Assembly: GCA_905182265.1 (NCBI GenBank)
Contig: CAJJAO010000019.1
Location: 83,759-147,758 of the forward strand
Length of the DNA stretch: 64,000 bases
Direction: 5' to 3'
Source of the DNA: a gamma proteobacterium HTCC2207
GTDB taxonomy: Bacteria > Pseudomonadota > Gammaproteobacteria > Pseudomonadales > Porticoccaceae
Shown: piece after piece, positions 52,331 through 62,300 of the stretch
How the letters are laid out: every line of letters begins with the position of its first letter
Position numbering within the stretch: the stretch's first letter is position 1
The notes under the pieces: model-generated
What the model saw: only the letters and a program-made list of their open reading frames with translations
Databases searched by the model: none
Told to the model about the DNA's origin: nothing
Program-made: the position numbers and the translations under genes

Positions 52331-53095
52331 TTAATGATTCCACCAGGCTAGATCTGTAAACGAGCGAATATCCAGCTCATGGGTCCAGGTTGATCTATGC
52401 TGCTTGGCAAGATGCAAATAGGTGTCTGCCACCTTCTCTGGCAATATCAACCCATCATGTTCCATTCCACGGGTTTCACGCAACGTTTTGAAACGCTCTT
52501 CGCCGAGCATTTTACCCAATGTATCTGGGGCATCTACGGCACCATCAACAATCACATGGGCGATATGCAGACCTTTGGGGCCGAACTCGGCGCTGAGTGA
52601 TTGGCAGAGCATTCGTCGTCCGCCCATCGCTGAGGCGTGGGCATGCTGGCCGGCATTACCTCGCACGGCGGCGGTAGCTGAGGTGACTATTATTGAGCCT
52701 TTACCGCGCGCTACCATTAATGGGCAGACGACCGATGCGGTGCGAAAAAGACTAAAGGTGGCGATGTGCCAGCAGCGTTCGAAGGCTTTGTAGCTGGTAT
52801 CGCTTAAATCACGATCACCGATCTGGGCACCCAGATTAAAAATTACTACTTCGATGGGACCTATGTCTTTTTCTACAGTGGCGATTAATGTTTCGATCGC
52901 GCCTTCGTTGGTCACATTAAACAAGAAGCCTGTGGCATCGTTACCGTCTGCTTGAATATCAGCGACTAATGTATTGAGACCCTCTTGATCGCTGCGGCGA
53001 CATAACACTGAATGGTACCCTTCTGCGGCAAAACGCTTGCCGGTTGTTCCGCCAATACCGGCGCCGGCGCCTACTACTAAACAAACTGGTTTCAT
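52331..53095 (-). CDS. short-chain dehydrogenase/reductase family protein, catalytic residues altered
   Basis: Rossmann-fold SDR, 254 residues. The N-terminal LVVGAGAGIGGTTGKRFAAEG is a nucleotide-binding variant of TGxxxGIG, and VIFNLGAQ replaces NNAG. The active-site region reads SATAAVRGNAGQHAHASAMGG: the Ser is present, but the Tyr and Lys of YxxxK read His and Met. The remainder (GPKGLHIAHVIVDGAV) fits a subgroup in which the Tyr is often Phe. It may bind cofactor without classical SDR chemistry. GGGGGAGT precedes the ATG. First of the accessory minus-strand genes. Confidence 0.82.
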   Translation of the reverse strand: MKPVCLVVGAGAGIGGTTGKRFAAEGYHSVLCRRSDQEGLNTLVADIQADGNDATGFLFNVTNEGAIETLIATVEKDIGPIEVVIFNLGAQIGDRDLSDTSYKAFERCWHIATFSLFRTASVVCPLMVARGKGSIIVTSATAAVRGNAGQHAHASAMGGRRMLCQSLSAEFGPKGLHIAHVIVDGAVDAPDTLGKMLGEERFKTLRETRGMEHDGLILPEKVADTYLHLAKQHRSTWTHELDIRSFTDLAWWNH

Positions 53096-53151
53096 GACTG
53101 ACTCCCCCTTTCTTTACGCATTATTTTTACGCTTTTATTTTTGGTTCTATT

Positions 53152-53191
53152 TAATTTGGGCGCTACCTAATTGGGGCGCTATCTAATTGGG
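53152..53191 (-). repeat. 16-nt tandem array at the end of the FAD monooxygenase gene
   Basis: Three 16-nt units. On the minus strand the gene end CCCAATTAGATAGC (Pro-Ile-Arg-stop) is followed by CCCCAATTAGGTAGC and CCCAAATTAAATAG. The stop region is thus repeated downstream, as at efp and smpB. Confidence 0.8.
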
Positions 53192-54357
53192 ATGATATTG
53201 GCATCATAGTCCGGCAAAAACTCTTCTTTTTTACCCGGCAATATCGCCAATGTTTTGAAGGCCATGCGCAGTAAAAAATTATTTTTTAGATGGTAAAGTT
53301 TGCCCATATTGGTGGACATGTTTTGAATTTTTGCCGTGCGTGATAATCGGTTACGTTGATAGAGCTGCAAACCTTGCTCAACATTTGAAGCCTGATCTAA
53401 GGCCCGTTGTAAGATGCGCCCATCCTCAATCGCCATGGCGGCACCTGAGGCCATAAAAGGTAAGGTGGCGTGAGCGGCGTCACCCAGCAGCGTGACACGC
53501 TTAGAACTCCACTGGGTGAATGGCTTGTGGTTATGCAGGGCCCAGCGATAGCACTGGTCTTTATCCACGGCGGCTATCACTGCTTGAACGGTCGGGTGCC
53601 AACCGTCAAAGTCTTGTTCGAGTTCTGCCTTGGGGGCCTTAGTGGTCCAAGACGCCTCCTCCCAAGCGCTGTGTTCAACCACACCAACAAAATTTACTAA
53701 CTGCTGTTTACGCAAATAATAAATAACCATATGTTTGTTGGGGCCGACAAAGTTACTGACAGTTTTTTCCATAAAATCTGCAGGTAATCTATCTACTGGC
53801 ACCACACCGCGCCAGGCAACATTACCGGTATATACCGGATTTTTTTTGCCCAGAAGTTGATCACGAATAATCGACTTAACGCCATCTGCTGCTGCGAGAC
53901 AGTCCCCTTCAATCTGACTGCCATCGGCGCAGTGCACGGTCACTTTATTGGCTTCTTCTGTGTAGCCAACCACGGTGGTATTTAATGCGACGGCGGCAGG
54001 GTCATTGGCGAGAAATGCGCTAACCAAGATTTGATGTAGGTCGGCGCGATGGACATGTAAATAGGGCGCGCCATGGCGCTCTAAATAGGCTTTACCAAAA
54101 GGAACACTGTAGAGAACCTTACCAGTTTTATAATCACGAAAATCCGCTCGCAACGGGTCTACTGCGATGGCTTCTATCTGAGATCTCAGACCGAGGTAGT
54201 CGAGCACTCGAAGCGCATTGGCACCGCACTGAATGCCGGCGCCGACTTCTGTAAATTCAGCGGCTTGCTCAAGTAGCTGAACCCTATGCCCGGATTTTTG
54301 CAGGCACAGGGCGGCGGTCAATCCACCTATTCCAGCGCCTGCAATTATTACGTTCAT
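53179..54357 (-). CDS. FAD-dependent aromatic-ring monooxygenase (salicylate hydroxylase-like)
   Basis: Group A flavin monooxygenase, 392 residues from the ATG at 54357 (MNVIIAGAGIGGLTAALCLQKSGHRVQLLEQ); a longer frame upstream overlaps the CaiB gene and is unlikely. The GxGxxG dinucleotide motif, a DG motif (CLAAADGVKSIIRDQL) and the GD motif with LLGDAAHATLPFMASGAAMAIEDG are all intact. NAD(P)H-dependent hydroxylation of an aromatic or hydroxybenzoate-like acid is likely; substrate not determinable. Follows the CoA-transferase gene on the same strand. Confidence 0.87.
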   Translation of the reverse strand: MNVIIAGAGIGGLTAALCLQKSGHRVQLLEQAAEFTEVGAGIQCGANALRVLDYLGLRSQIEAIAVDPLRADFRDYKTGKVLYSVPFGKAYLERHGAPYLHVHRADLHQILVSAFLANDPAAVALNTTVVGYTEEANKVTVHCADGSQIEGDCLAAADGVKSIIRDQLLGKKNPVYTGNVAWRGVVPVDRLPADFMEKTVSNFVGPNKHMVIYYLRKQQLVNFVGVVEHSAWEEASWTTKAPKAELEQDFDGWHPTVQAVIAAVDKDQCYRWALHNHKPFTQWSSKRVTLLGDAAHATLPFMASGAAMAIEDGRILQRALDQASNVEQGLQLYQRNRLSRTAKIQNMSTNMGKLYHLKNNFLLRMAFKTLAILPGKKEEFLPDYDANIIPIR

Positions 54358-54397
54358 TGGTATAAATAATCCTTTAGTAAACGTTCCAGGGCGTTTA

Positions 54398-55537
54398 TCA
54401 AGAAAGCGCGCCCTCTTCACCCAATGCAGTTATGTCCTGTTCTGAGAAACCCCATTGTGCCAGTACTTCATGGGTATCTGCACCCTCTGCAGAGGGTGAC
54501 TCGGGGATTGCGCAGTCTGAGCGGCTAAACCTTGGCGCTGGCGCTGGCTGAGTTAGCCCATCGATCTCAATATAGGTTTTGCGCGCCACATTGTGTGGGT
54601 GAGCCGGTGCTTCCCGGTAGTTGAGTACGGGGGCAAAACACACATCGGTGCCTTCCATAACCTCACACCACTGGGCCTGGGATTTGGTTTTAAATATCTC
54701 GATCAGGCTTATCTTCATCTGCGGCCACTGGGTCTTATCATAGGGGTTGGCAAATTCTTCAGGATCCAGGTTCGCCTTCTCAACTAACAGGGCATAAAAC
54801 TGTGGCTCAATGGAACCGATGGACACAAAACGACCGTCGCTGGTTTCATAAACATCATAATAGGGTGCTGGGCCATCGAGCATATTGCTGCCTCGCTCTG
54901 GAACCCAGGCACCCAACTTATCCATGCTGTGAAACATCGACATTAGGCTGGCGGAGCCATCGGTAATAGCGGCATCGATCACATCGCCTTTGCCTGATCG
55001 CTGGGCTTCATAGAGTGCAGCCAACATGCCCATGACGAGATACATGCTGCCGCCGGCATAGTCTCCCACTAGGTTTAACGGTACCACTGGCTTTTCTGGT
55101 GTGCCAATGGCGGCCAGTGATCCGGTCAGGGAAATATAGTTAATATCATGGCCGGCGGTTTTGGCCAGTGGCCCGGTCTGACCCCAGCCGGTGATGCGAC
55201 CAAAGACTAAACGCGGGTTGCGCTGGTGACACTGCTCTGGGCCAAAACCTAAACGCTCGGCGACACCGGGGCGAAAACCTTCAAATAGCATATCCGCAGA
55301 TTCCACCAGTTGCAGTAAAGCTTCAACGCCTGCTGGGGTTTTAAGATTTAGGGCGATAGATTTCTTGCCTCTTGAGTTACAGTCCATCGCGGCGGGCAGT
55401 GCAACCAGACCACCGCCTTTGGATGAGCGCTCAACCACGATCACTTCGGCACCCATATCGGCCAGCAACATACCGGCAAAAGGCCCGGGGCCAATACCTT
55501 TGATTTCTATTATTTTTACACCTGCTAATGGGCCCAT
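54398..55537 (-). CDS. CaiB/BaiF CoA-transferase family protein
   Basis: Family III CoA-transferase or alpha-methylacyl-CoA racemase, 379 residues. MGPLAGVKIIEIKGIGPGPFAGMLLADMGAEVIVVE is the N-terminal fold, LKTPAGVEALLQLVESADMLFEGFRPGVAERLG follows, and the catalytic Asp is in PLNLVGDYAGGSMYL. The GFGPEQC..NPRLVFGRITGWGQTGP block resembles racemases. With IcmF nearby, a branched acyl-CoA pathway is possible. Confidence 0.88.
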   Translation of the reverse strand: MGPLAGVKIIEIKGIGPGPFAGMLLADMGAEVIVVERSSKGGGLVALPAAMDCNSRGKKSIALNLKTPAGVEALLQLVESADMLFEGFRPGVAERLGFGPEQCHQRNPRLVFGRITGWGQTGPLAKTAGHDINYISLTGSLAAIGTPEKPVVPLNLVGDYAGGSMYLVMGMLAALYEAQRSGKGDVIDAAITDGSASLMSMFHSMDKLGAWVPERGSNMLDGPAPYYDVYETSDGRFVSIGSIEPQFYALLVEKANLDPEEFANPYDKTQWPQMKISLIEIFKTKSQAQWCEVMEGTDVCFAPVLNYREAPAHPHNVARKTYIEIDGLTQPAPAPRFSRSDCAIPESPSAEGADTHEVLAQWGFSEQDITALGEEGALS

Positions 55538-55559
55538 TTCTTAATCCTTATTATTGTTT

Positions 55560-56123
55560 TTATAATTTATGTAAATCTTCGGGTCTATCAATATCCAGTT
55601 CGGCTTCGGGCAGGGCTATTTCTGTGACAGAAATTTCTGCATTATTAAGCAATGTTTTAGCACCACTGTCCTCTGTCAGCCCCTGCAGCTGTTCAAAATA
55701 ACTGCGCGGAAAAATAGCCGGCACACCCCGTACACCGCAATAATGTGCCGCCACAATATTATCACCCTCAAAGGCCTTTGCCATTACTTGAAGTTGGTCT
55801 CGGGCAATATGAATTTGGTCGGCCAGTAGAATGAATACGCCACGGGCTGCTGGATCAATATGGCTGGCTCCACAGGCAATAGAACCGCCTAGGCCATTCT
55901 GCCAATCAGGGTTAATAATAACCTGTGCCCCTAAAATCTGCGGCTCGATCTGATCTGCATGTGCGCCCAACACCACTGATACCTTATTGGAGAAAACGGC
56001 GTTGGCGCTGTCTATGCAGCGCTGTAGCAATGTCTGTCCCTGATACTGGGCGAGCTGTTTGGGGGAGCCAAATCGGGTGGCGGCCCCGGCGGCCATAATA
56101 AGTACCGCAATATTGCTGGTCAT
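55560..56123 (-). CDS. MocA/MobA-like molybdenum cofactor nucleotidyltransferase
   Basis: NTP-transferase-fold protein, 187 residues. AAGAATRFGSPKQLAQYQGQTLLQR is the nucleotide loop (LxAGxxxRxGxxK), VVLGAHADQIEPQI and NPDWQNGLGGSIACGA follow, and LLADQI carries the metal-site Asp. It resembles MocA, which makes the cytosine-dinucleotide form of molybdopterin for xanthine dehydrogenase-type enzymes. It overlaps the XdhC gene (ATGA), its usual partner; no molybdo-hydroxylase is in the window. Confidence 0.85.
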   Translation of the reverse strand: MTSNIAVLIMAAGAATRFGSPKQLAQYQGQTLLQRCIDSANAVFSNKVSVVLGAHADQIEPQILGAQVIINPDWQNGLGGSIACGASHIDPAARGVFILLADQIHIARDQLQVMAKAFEGDNIVAAHYCGVRGVPAIFPRSYFEQLQGLTEDSGAKTLLNNAEISVTEIALPEAELDIDRPEDLHKL

Positions 56124-57145
56124 AAAAATCGACGATTATCGGTGAAACTGTCCAGTGCGCCACTCAGAGACACGCCATTGGCCTGCTGCAATACTCCATG
56201 GCATTCCGCCAATATCGACAGGGCAATACCCTCGGGGAGTTCAGCACCCAAATCTAATCCGGCTGGGCCGGCGATAGGAATGCGCAAATCATCTACCCTT
56301 AACCCCGCTAAGACTAATACCTGCTGTTGCCGAGCTATTGGCCCAAGCAGCGCCAAATACCTTACAGAGGAAGCCTGTAACGTTTTAATGGCCTGAGCAT
56401 CCATCTCTAGGTTATGACACATCACCACGGCTGCATCCCAGTGAGTAAATGCAGGGATATCGATTAGGCTATTAATAGGACAGTCTAAAAGGGCATCAGC
56501 AGCCAAGAAATATTCTCGTCGCCCATTGGCGGGTCGAGAGTCCCAGAGCGTTACGGTCCACCCTAGATTTTTCGCCATTGTTACTAGGGGCTGTGCGTCC
56601 ACACCACCCCCCAACACCAGAATATGGGGTTGCGGTTTAATCTGCGTGACTAACCAGGTTTGGTTTTCTTGAGCGACAAGACCGGGCTGCGCTGTCGCAC
56701 CTGAACCCAACCAACGACTTTGGGCATCGGCATTGTCGGCGACAAGCTGCCAATATTGGCCCTGTGCATGCTCTGCCAGATGATCGCGAATATCGCCAAG
56801 ATTGAGATAATTATTTGCCGCCTGAATAGGCAGCAATAAAATATAAACGGTGCCACCACAGCCAATACCCAACTGAAAGGAAATATCGTCTTCGTCACTG
56901 CCATCGTAACAAACGGTTAGAGACTGTTGACTGCGCATCACCCGAGCTGCCTGTAACTGAATATCGGCTTCTAAGCAGCCGCCACTGAGCAGGCCATACT
57001 GCTGACCAAGGTCATTAAACAGCATCATTGCGCCAGATTTACGGTAGGAGGGGCCTTCGGTCTTATAGACGGTAGCTAGCACCCACAGCTGAGAATCTCG
57101 CTGCGGGTACCAGATATCCAGAAGATGCTTGAGATGGTTAACCAT
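56120..57145 (-). CDS. XdhC family maturation protein
   Basis: XdhC/CoxI-type factor that sulfurates and inserts molybdenum cofactor into xanthine dehydrogenase-family enzymes. 341 residues. The XdhC_CoxI domain has VYKTEGPSYRKSGAMM and GLLSGGCLEADIQLQAARV, with GIGCGGTVYILL; the Rossmann part has ILVLGGGVDAQPLVTMAKNLGWTVTLWDSRP. The ATG follows an in-frame GTG by one codon. The next gene, coding the MocA-like enzyme, overlaps its stop. Confidence 0.88.
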   Translation of the reverse strand: MVNHLKHLLDIWYPQRDSQLWVLATVYKTEGPSYRKSGAMMLFNDLGQQYGLLSGGCLEADIQLQAARVMRSQQSLTVCYDGSDEDDISFQLGIGCGGTVYILLLPIQAANNYLNLGDIRDHLAEHAQGQYWQLVADNADAQSRWLGSGATAQPGLVAQENQTWLVTQIKPQPHILVLGGGVDAQPLVTMAKNLGWTVTLWDSRPANGRREYFLAADALLDCPINSLIDIPAFTHWDAAVVMCHNLEMDAQAIKTLQASSVRYLALLGPIARQQQVLVLAGLRVDDLRIPIAGPAGLDLGAELPEGIALSILAECHGVLQQANGVSLSGALDSFTDNRRFL

Positions 57146-57172
57146 CACAGCATTTTACGCATTTACAAATTT

Positions 57173-58411
57173 TTAGCTATCGGCTGCATTGACCTCAGCG
57201 CCATTTAGCGCGTACCAACCAATGTAGATGTAGCACAGCATTGGCACTATAAAGCTCAGCTGAATACCGATGCTATCGGCGGCAACACCCTGAACTAGCG
57301 GAATAAGCGCACCACCAACAATCGCCTGACAAACTAGGCCAGAACCTTTGCTCGTCATTGAACCCAGACCTTTAACGGCCAGAGTAAAGATGGTTGGGAA
57401 CATAATGGAGTTGAAGAAGCCAACGGCCAGAATCGACCACATGGCCACATCGCCTGTGCTGTTCATGCTGACGATAATCATAATAATCGCGATAAGCGCA
57501 TTAACCGCAAGATACTTGGTAGCAGCAACGTAGTTCATTAGTACTGCGCCGACGAGACGCCCGATCATTGCCGCGCCCCAGTAGTAAGCAACCATCTCAC
57601 CAGCGTCTGCAGTACTCATGCCTGCAATAGAGCTCTCGGAGAAATAGTTGACCAGAAAGCTACCGATAGAAACCTCACCGCCGACATAAAGGAAGATTGC
57701 CAGGGCACCTAAAACCAGTGAACGGTGTTCCCAGATATTGCCATCCGACTCTTCGCCTGTGGCTTCAACATGGGCCAATTTCGGCAGTTTAATGTTTCTA
57801 AATACTAATGCTGCTGCAATAAGCAGGCCCGCAATCATTAGGTAGGGACCCTGAACCGCCGAAGCATCCGCAGCAACCACGCCCAGAATCAACGCTGCGC
57901 CGATAATCGGGCCCACGGTCGTTCCCAGAGAGTTAGCAGCCTGCGCCAAATTTAACCGGCTAGCGGCAGTTTTTTCTGGCCCGAGCGCTGCCACGTAGGG
58001 ATTGGCTGCAACCTGCAAGATAGTGATACCACTGGCCAGTACAAAGAAGGCAAACAGAAACAAACCATAAACGTGAAAGCTTGCAGAGGGGTAAAAAAGG
58101 ATACAACCGGCAGCAGTAGTCAGCAGACCGAGCACAATGCCCTGCTGGTAACCGACCTTATCAATGAGTCTGCCAGCGAAGGGTGACACGATAAAGTAAG
58201 CACCAAAGAAACAAAACTGCACCAACATTGCCTGGGTGTAGTTAAGGTCGAAGGACTCTTTTAAAAATGGAATTAAAATATCATTTAGAACTGTAATAAA
58301 GCCCCAAAAGAAAAACAGACAGGTCATCGCGATAAACGCAAATGTCTGTGTGCCCTGCTCTTGGCCTTCAGCCGCTTTTGCTGTTGAGTTTCCTGCAGTT
58401 GGACCCGCCAT
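57173..58411 (-). CDS. FucP/GluP-type sugar MFS transporter
   Basis: Major facilitator, 412 residues and 12 membrane helices, sugar:H+ (or Na+) symporter subgroup. CLFFFWGFITVLNDILIPFLKESF and ITILQVAANPYVAALGPEKTAASRLNLAQAANSLGT are the family signatures. The ATG at 58411 has GGGGA upstream; a TTG 12 nt earlier is less likely. Sugar specificity is unknown. Placed between xdhC and the TetR gene without an obvious sugar-using enzyme. Confidence 0.88.
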   Translation of the reverse strand: MAGPTAGNSTAKAAEGQEQGTQTFAFIAMTCLFFFWGFITVLNDILIPFLKESFDLNYTQAMLVQFCFFGAYFIVSPFAGRLIDKVGYQQGIVLGLLTTAAGCILFYPSASFHVYGLFLFAFFVLASGITILQVAANPYVAALGPEKTAASRLNLAQAANSLGTTVGPIIGAALILGVVAADASAVQGPYLMIAGLLIAAALVFRNIKLPKLAHVEATGEESDGNIWEHRSLVLGALAIFLYVGGEVSIGSFLVNYFSESSIAGMSTADAGEMVAYYWGAAMIGRLVGAVLMNYVAATKYLAVNALIAIIMIIVSMNSTGDVAMWSILAVGFFNSIMFPTIFTLAVKGLGSMTSKGSGLVCQAIVGGALIPLVQGVAADSIGIQLSFIVPMLCYIYIGWYALNGAEVNAADS

Positions 58412-58539
58412 GTGTTTCCCCAAATATTGTGTAATTATAGTTTTGCTAACAATCTAGGGTAAATTGGCTGAGTTGCCCATGCAAGGCGTGTTTGCGGCAG
58501 AGAGGCTTTTTGGTCGCAAGATAGCGCTGCTTTATCGTC

Positions 58540-58594
58540 TTTAGCGCTATTTAGGGGTTATTTAAGGGCCGTTTAAAGACCATTTAGACGGTAA
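58540..58594. repeat. 11-nt tandem array upstream of the MFS / downstream of tetR
   Basis: Five loose units at 11-nt spacing (TTAGGGGTTAT, TTAAGGGCCGT, TTAAAGACCAT, TTAGACGGTAA and a first TTAGCGCTAT). Each begins with TTA, the same bases as the complement of the nearby stop codon. Weaker than the other arrays. Confidence 0.5.
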
Positions 58595-58654
58595 TAGGCG
58601 CCAATTAAGAGCTATAAAAGGTTAGGACAATAAGTAAGAAGTTCAAAGGTAGAT

Positions 58655-59275
58655 TTAGCGGGCTGCCAGCATGGCACGCATAACCTGTTTGAGACCATTG
58701 TGATTGGTGCGCATCTCGTCAAGGTTATCAGGGTCGCTCATCCAGTGATAAACAATGCCACTCACCGAGGCAGTAAAGTGGTCCGCAATCAAGGCTGTGT
58801 CTAGACTCGGTGCCAACAGACCTCGCTCAATGCCCTGCTCTATCCAGTTTATTACATCGCCACGGCGACGCTTGTGGATACCTAAAATAACCGGCTTAAG
58901 CTGTGATTCAGGAGCTAAGGCTTCGAACCAAAGGCGGTAAAAAGCCTCTACATGCTTGGGGGCATCTGCGCAAAACTGGATATGGGCATCTAATGCGGCG
59001 GCAATGGCTTCGTAGCCATATTTGTCTTTAGTCACTAGGGTCAGTTCGGCAAGCCATTCATCACCGACGGATCTGAGCACAAAATCAAACAGGCCCTCTT
59101 TGTTGCCAAAGCGATACCCTGCCAGGCCACGAGAATAACCGGCCTTTTCTCCCACATCTTTCAATGTTGCCTGCCCGGTACCGCGCTCGACAATAAGGTC
59201 GACCGCAGCTTCCAGCATTTTGGCATCGGAGATCTCTTTGCGTTCGACCTGAGTGAGCCGCAGGGCTTTAGCCAT
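58655..59275 (-). CDS. TetR family transcriptional regulator
   Basis: 206-residue repressor-type protein. The DNA-binding domain is at residues 15-65 (ISDAKMLEAAVDLIVERGTGQATLKDVGEKAGYSRGLAGYRFGNKEGLFDFVLRSV), with a ligand-binding helical domain after it. It lies between the MFS and icmF genes, so it may control either. The ligand is unknown; acyl-CoA is a reasonable guess given icmF. The palindrome at 52179 is a candidate operator. Confidence 0.9.
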   Translation of the reverse strand: MAKALRLTQVERKEISDAKMLEAAVDLIVERGTGQATLKDVGEKAGYSRGLAGYRFGNKEGLFDFVLRSVGDEWLAELTLVTKDKYGYEAIAAALDAHIQFCADAPKHVEAFYRLWFEALAPESQLKPVILGIHKRRRGDVINWIEQGIERGLLAPSLDTALIADHFTASVSGIVYHWMSDPDNLDEMRTNHNGLKQVMRAMLAAR

Positions 59276-59384
59276 TATTTATTATCCCAAATATCGAGTC
59301 TTACACTGTTAACCAAAACCTAAGGTCAAGCACGCATCATGCGCTGGTAGTTTGCGTCACAAGCCGGCAAAATATCAAGCCTGT

Positions 59385-62300
59385 TTACATACTCCGGCGA
59401 TACTGCCCGCCAACATCAAACAGGGCATTGGTAATCTCGCCCAATGAACAGCAGCGCACAGCTTCCATTAACACCTCAAAACCGTTGCCGCCTTCGCTCA
59501 CTGTATCCTGCAAGCGTTTAAGCACTTCGGCGGAATCTGCACCATGTTCTTTTTGGAACGTTTTAAGACGTTTGATTTGGCTTTGCTTTTCGGCATCAGT
59601 CGAACGGGCTAGTTCAATTTCCATGGGCTCTTCTTCAGCCTCATTGAGGAAGGTATTCACACCAACAATGGGGAATGACCCATCATGTTTTTTGTGTTCA
59701 TAGAACAGTGATTCTTCCTGGATCTTGCCGCGCTGATAGCCAGTTTCCATGGCACCCAATACACCACCACGATCAGAGATTTTTTCAAATTCCTGGAGTA
59801 CGGCCTCTTCGACAAGGTCGGTTAGCTCGTCAATAATAAACGCGCCTTGACTTGGATTTTCGTTTTTAGCCAGACCCCATTCCTGGTTAATAATCAGCTG
59901 AATCGCCAGTGCTCTGCGCACAGATTCTTCAGTAGGCGTGGTAATGGCTTCATCGTAGGCGTTGGTGTGCAGGCTATTACAGTTATCGTAAATCGCGATT
60001 AAGGCTTGCAGGGTAGTACGAATATCATTGAAGTTCATTTCCTGTGCATGGAGTGAACGGCCTGAGGTTTGGATATGGTATTTCAGTTTTTGGCTGCGCG
60101 GGTTGGCTTTATAGAGGTCGCGCATCGAGGTTGCCCAAATACGTCGAGCCACTCGACCCATAACGGTGTACTCAGGGTCCATACCATTTGAAAAGAAGAA
60201 CGATAGGTTGGGCGCGAAGTCATCAATGTTCATGCCGCGCGCCAAATAGGCTTCCACAAAGGTAAAACCATTGGACAGCGTAAAGGCCAGCTGAGAGATC
60301 GGGTTAGCCCCGGCTTCGGCAATATGGTAGCCAGAGATCGACACCGAGTAGAAATTACGGATCTGCTCGTCGATAAAGAACTGCTGCATATCGCCCATCA
60401 TGCGAAGGCTAAATTCCGTAGAGAAGATACAGGTATTTTGACCCTGGTCTTCTTTGAGAATATCGGCCTGAACTGTGCCGCGCACACGCTGTAAAGTATT
60501 GCTGCGCAGGGTCTGATATTCATCATCCTTGGGCTGGCGACTGTGTTCAGCCACAAACTGATCGACCTGCTGATCGATGGCAGTATTTAAAAACATCGCC
60601 AGAATCGTTGGCGCCGGACCGTTAATGGTCATGGATACCGAGGTAGATGGATTGCACAGATCAAAGCCATCGTAGAGGGCTTTCATGTCATCCAGCGTAC
60701 AGATAGACACGCCGGCATTGCCGACCTTGCCATAAATATCGGGCCGCTCATGGGGATCAAAACCGTAGAGAGTCACCGAATCAAAGGCGGTAGAAAGCCG
60801 TTTTGCCTCAGAGTGCTCCGACAGCGCTTTAAAGCGACGGTTAGTTTTAAAGGCATCGCCTTCGCCGGCAAACATGCGTGCAGGATCTTCGCCCTCACGT
60901 TTAAAGGGAAATACACCGGCCGTATATGGAAACTCACCCGGAAGGTTTTCACGCATCAACCATTTGAGGAGTTCGCCATGGTCTTCAAACCGCGGCAGAG
61001 ATACCCGAGAAATTTTATTGCCGGACAGGGAAATAGTATTGAGCTTGGTGACAATCTGTTTGCCATTGGGCAAGACATCGACTTTTTCGTCGCCACTATA
61101 GGCTTCCACCACTGCAGGCCAGTTTTCCAGCAACTTACTCGCCTTGCTGTCCATGGCCTGCTTGCGCTCGGCGATAAGACTGTCGATAGTCCCAGGAGCA
61201 TCACTGCCACTCTCTAACAACATAGATTTTGTTGCCGCCAACTGCTGCTGCTGACGTGCCAGATTAGCCTGCACAGCAACCTGCCGATGATAGTTGCGCA
61301 CACCGGCGGCAATCTCAGCCAGATAGCGCTGGCGATCTGCGGGTACCACCACGGTTTTTTCGGAAGGTGTTCTGCAATCAACTTTGGCCAGATGCTGTTC
61401 GAAGCTGCGCAGGCCACGAGCTTGCAGTAGCTTAACCAGTTCCTGATAAGCGGCGGTGACGCCGTCATCATTAAAACGTGAGGCAATGGTGCCAAAAACA
61501 GGCATCTCATCGGGGGCCTGAGTCCAGGCCTCGCGGTTGCGCTGCACCTGTTTGCAAACATCGCGGTAGGCATCATCGCTACCCTTGCGATCGAATTTAT
61601 TAATAATCGCCAGCTCGGCATAATCGAGCATATCAATTTTTTCTAGCTGACTCTGGGCACCAAATTCTGGGGTCATCACATAAATTGGAATATCCACATA
61701 GGGCACTATGCCCGCATCGCCCTGACCAATACCGGGGGTCTCAACGACCACCAGATCGAAGCCACCCAGACGCATTGCACAGACAATATCTTTTAGGGCA
61801 GCCGGCACTTCACCAGTAGCACCACGCGTGCCGATAGAACGCATATAGATAGAGGGGTGATAGATCGAGTTCATACGGATACGGTCGCCGAGCAAGGCAC
61901 CACCGGTTTTCCGTCTTGTGGGATCGATGGCCAGTACGGCTATCTTAAGTTCGTCGGCACTGTCTTGGCGGAAGCGACGGATAAGCTCATCGGTTAGTGA
62001 GGACTTACCCGCACCACCGGTGCCGGTAATACCCAATACTGGCACCGTGGCACTGAGAAACTGTGCCTGCTCTCGAAGGGAGTTTTGCTGGTCTTGGCTT
62101 AGTTCGTCGCGCTCGATAGCAGTGATAAGACGGGATAGATTATTGCGCCCCTGCTCACCAGAAAGCACCTCGGCAGATACGCTAATGTCGTTGTAGGAAC
62201 CTAAGGAGCAGCGTTCAATCATATCGTCGATCATGCCCACTAGGCCTAGGTTCTGACCATCGTAGGGGGAGTAGATACGCTCGACACCATAGGCCTCAAG

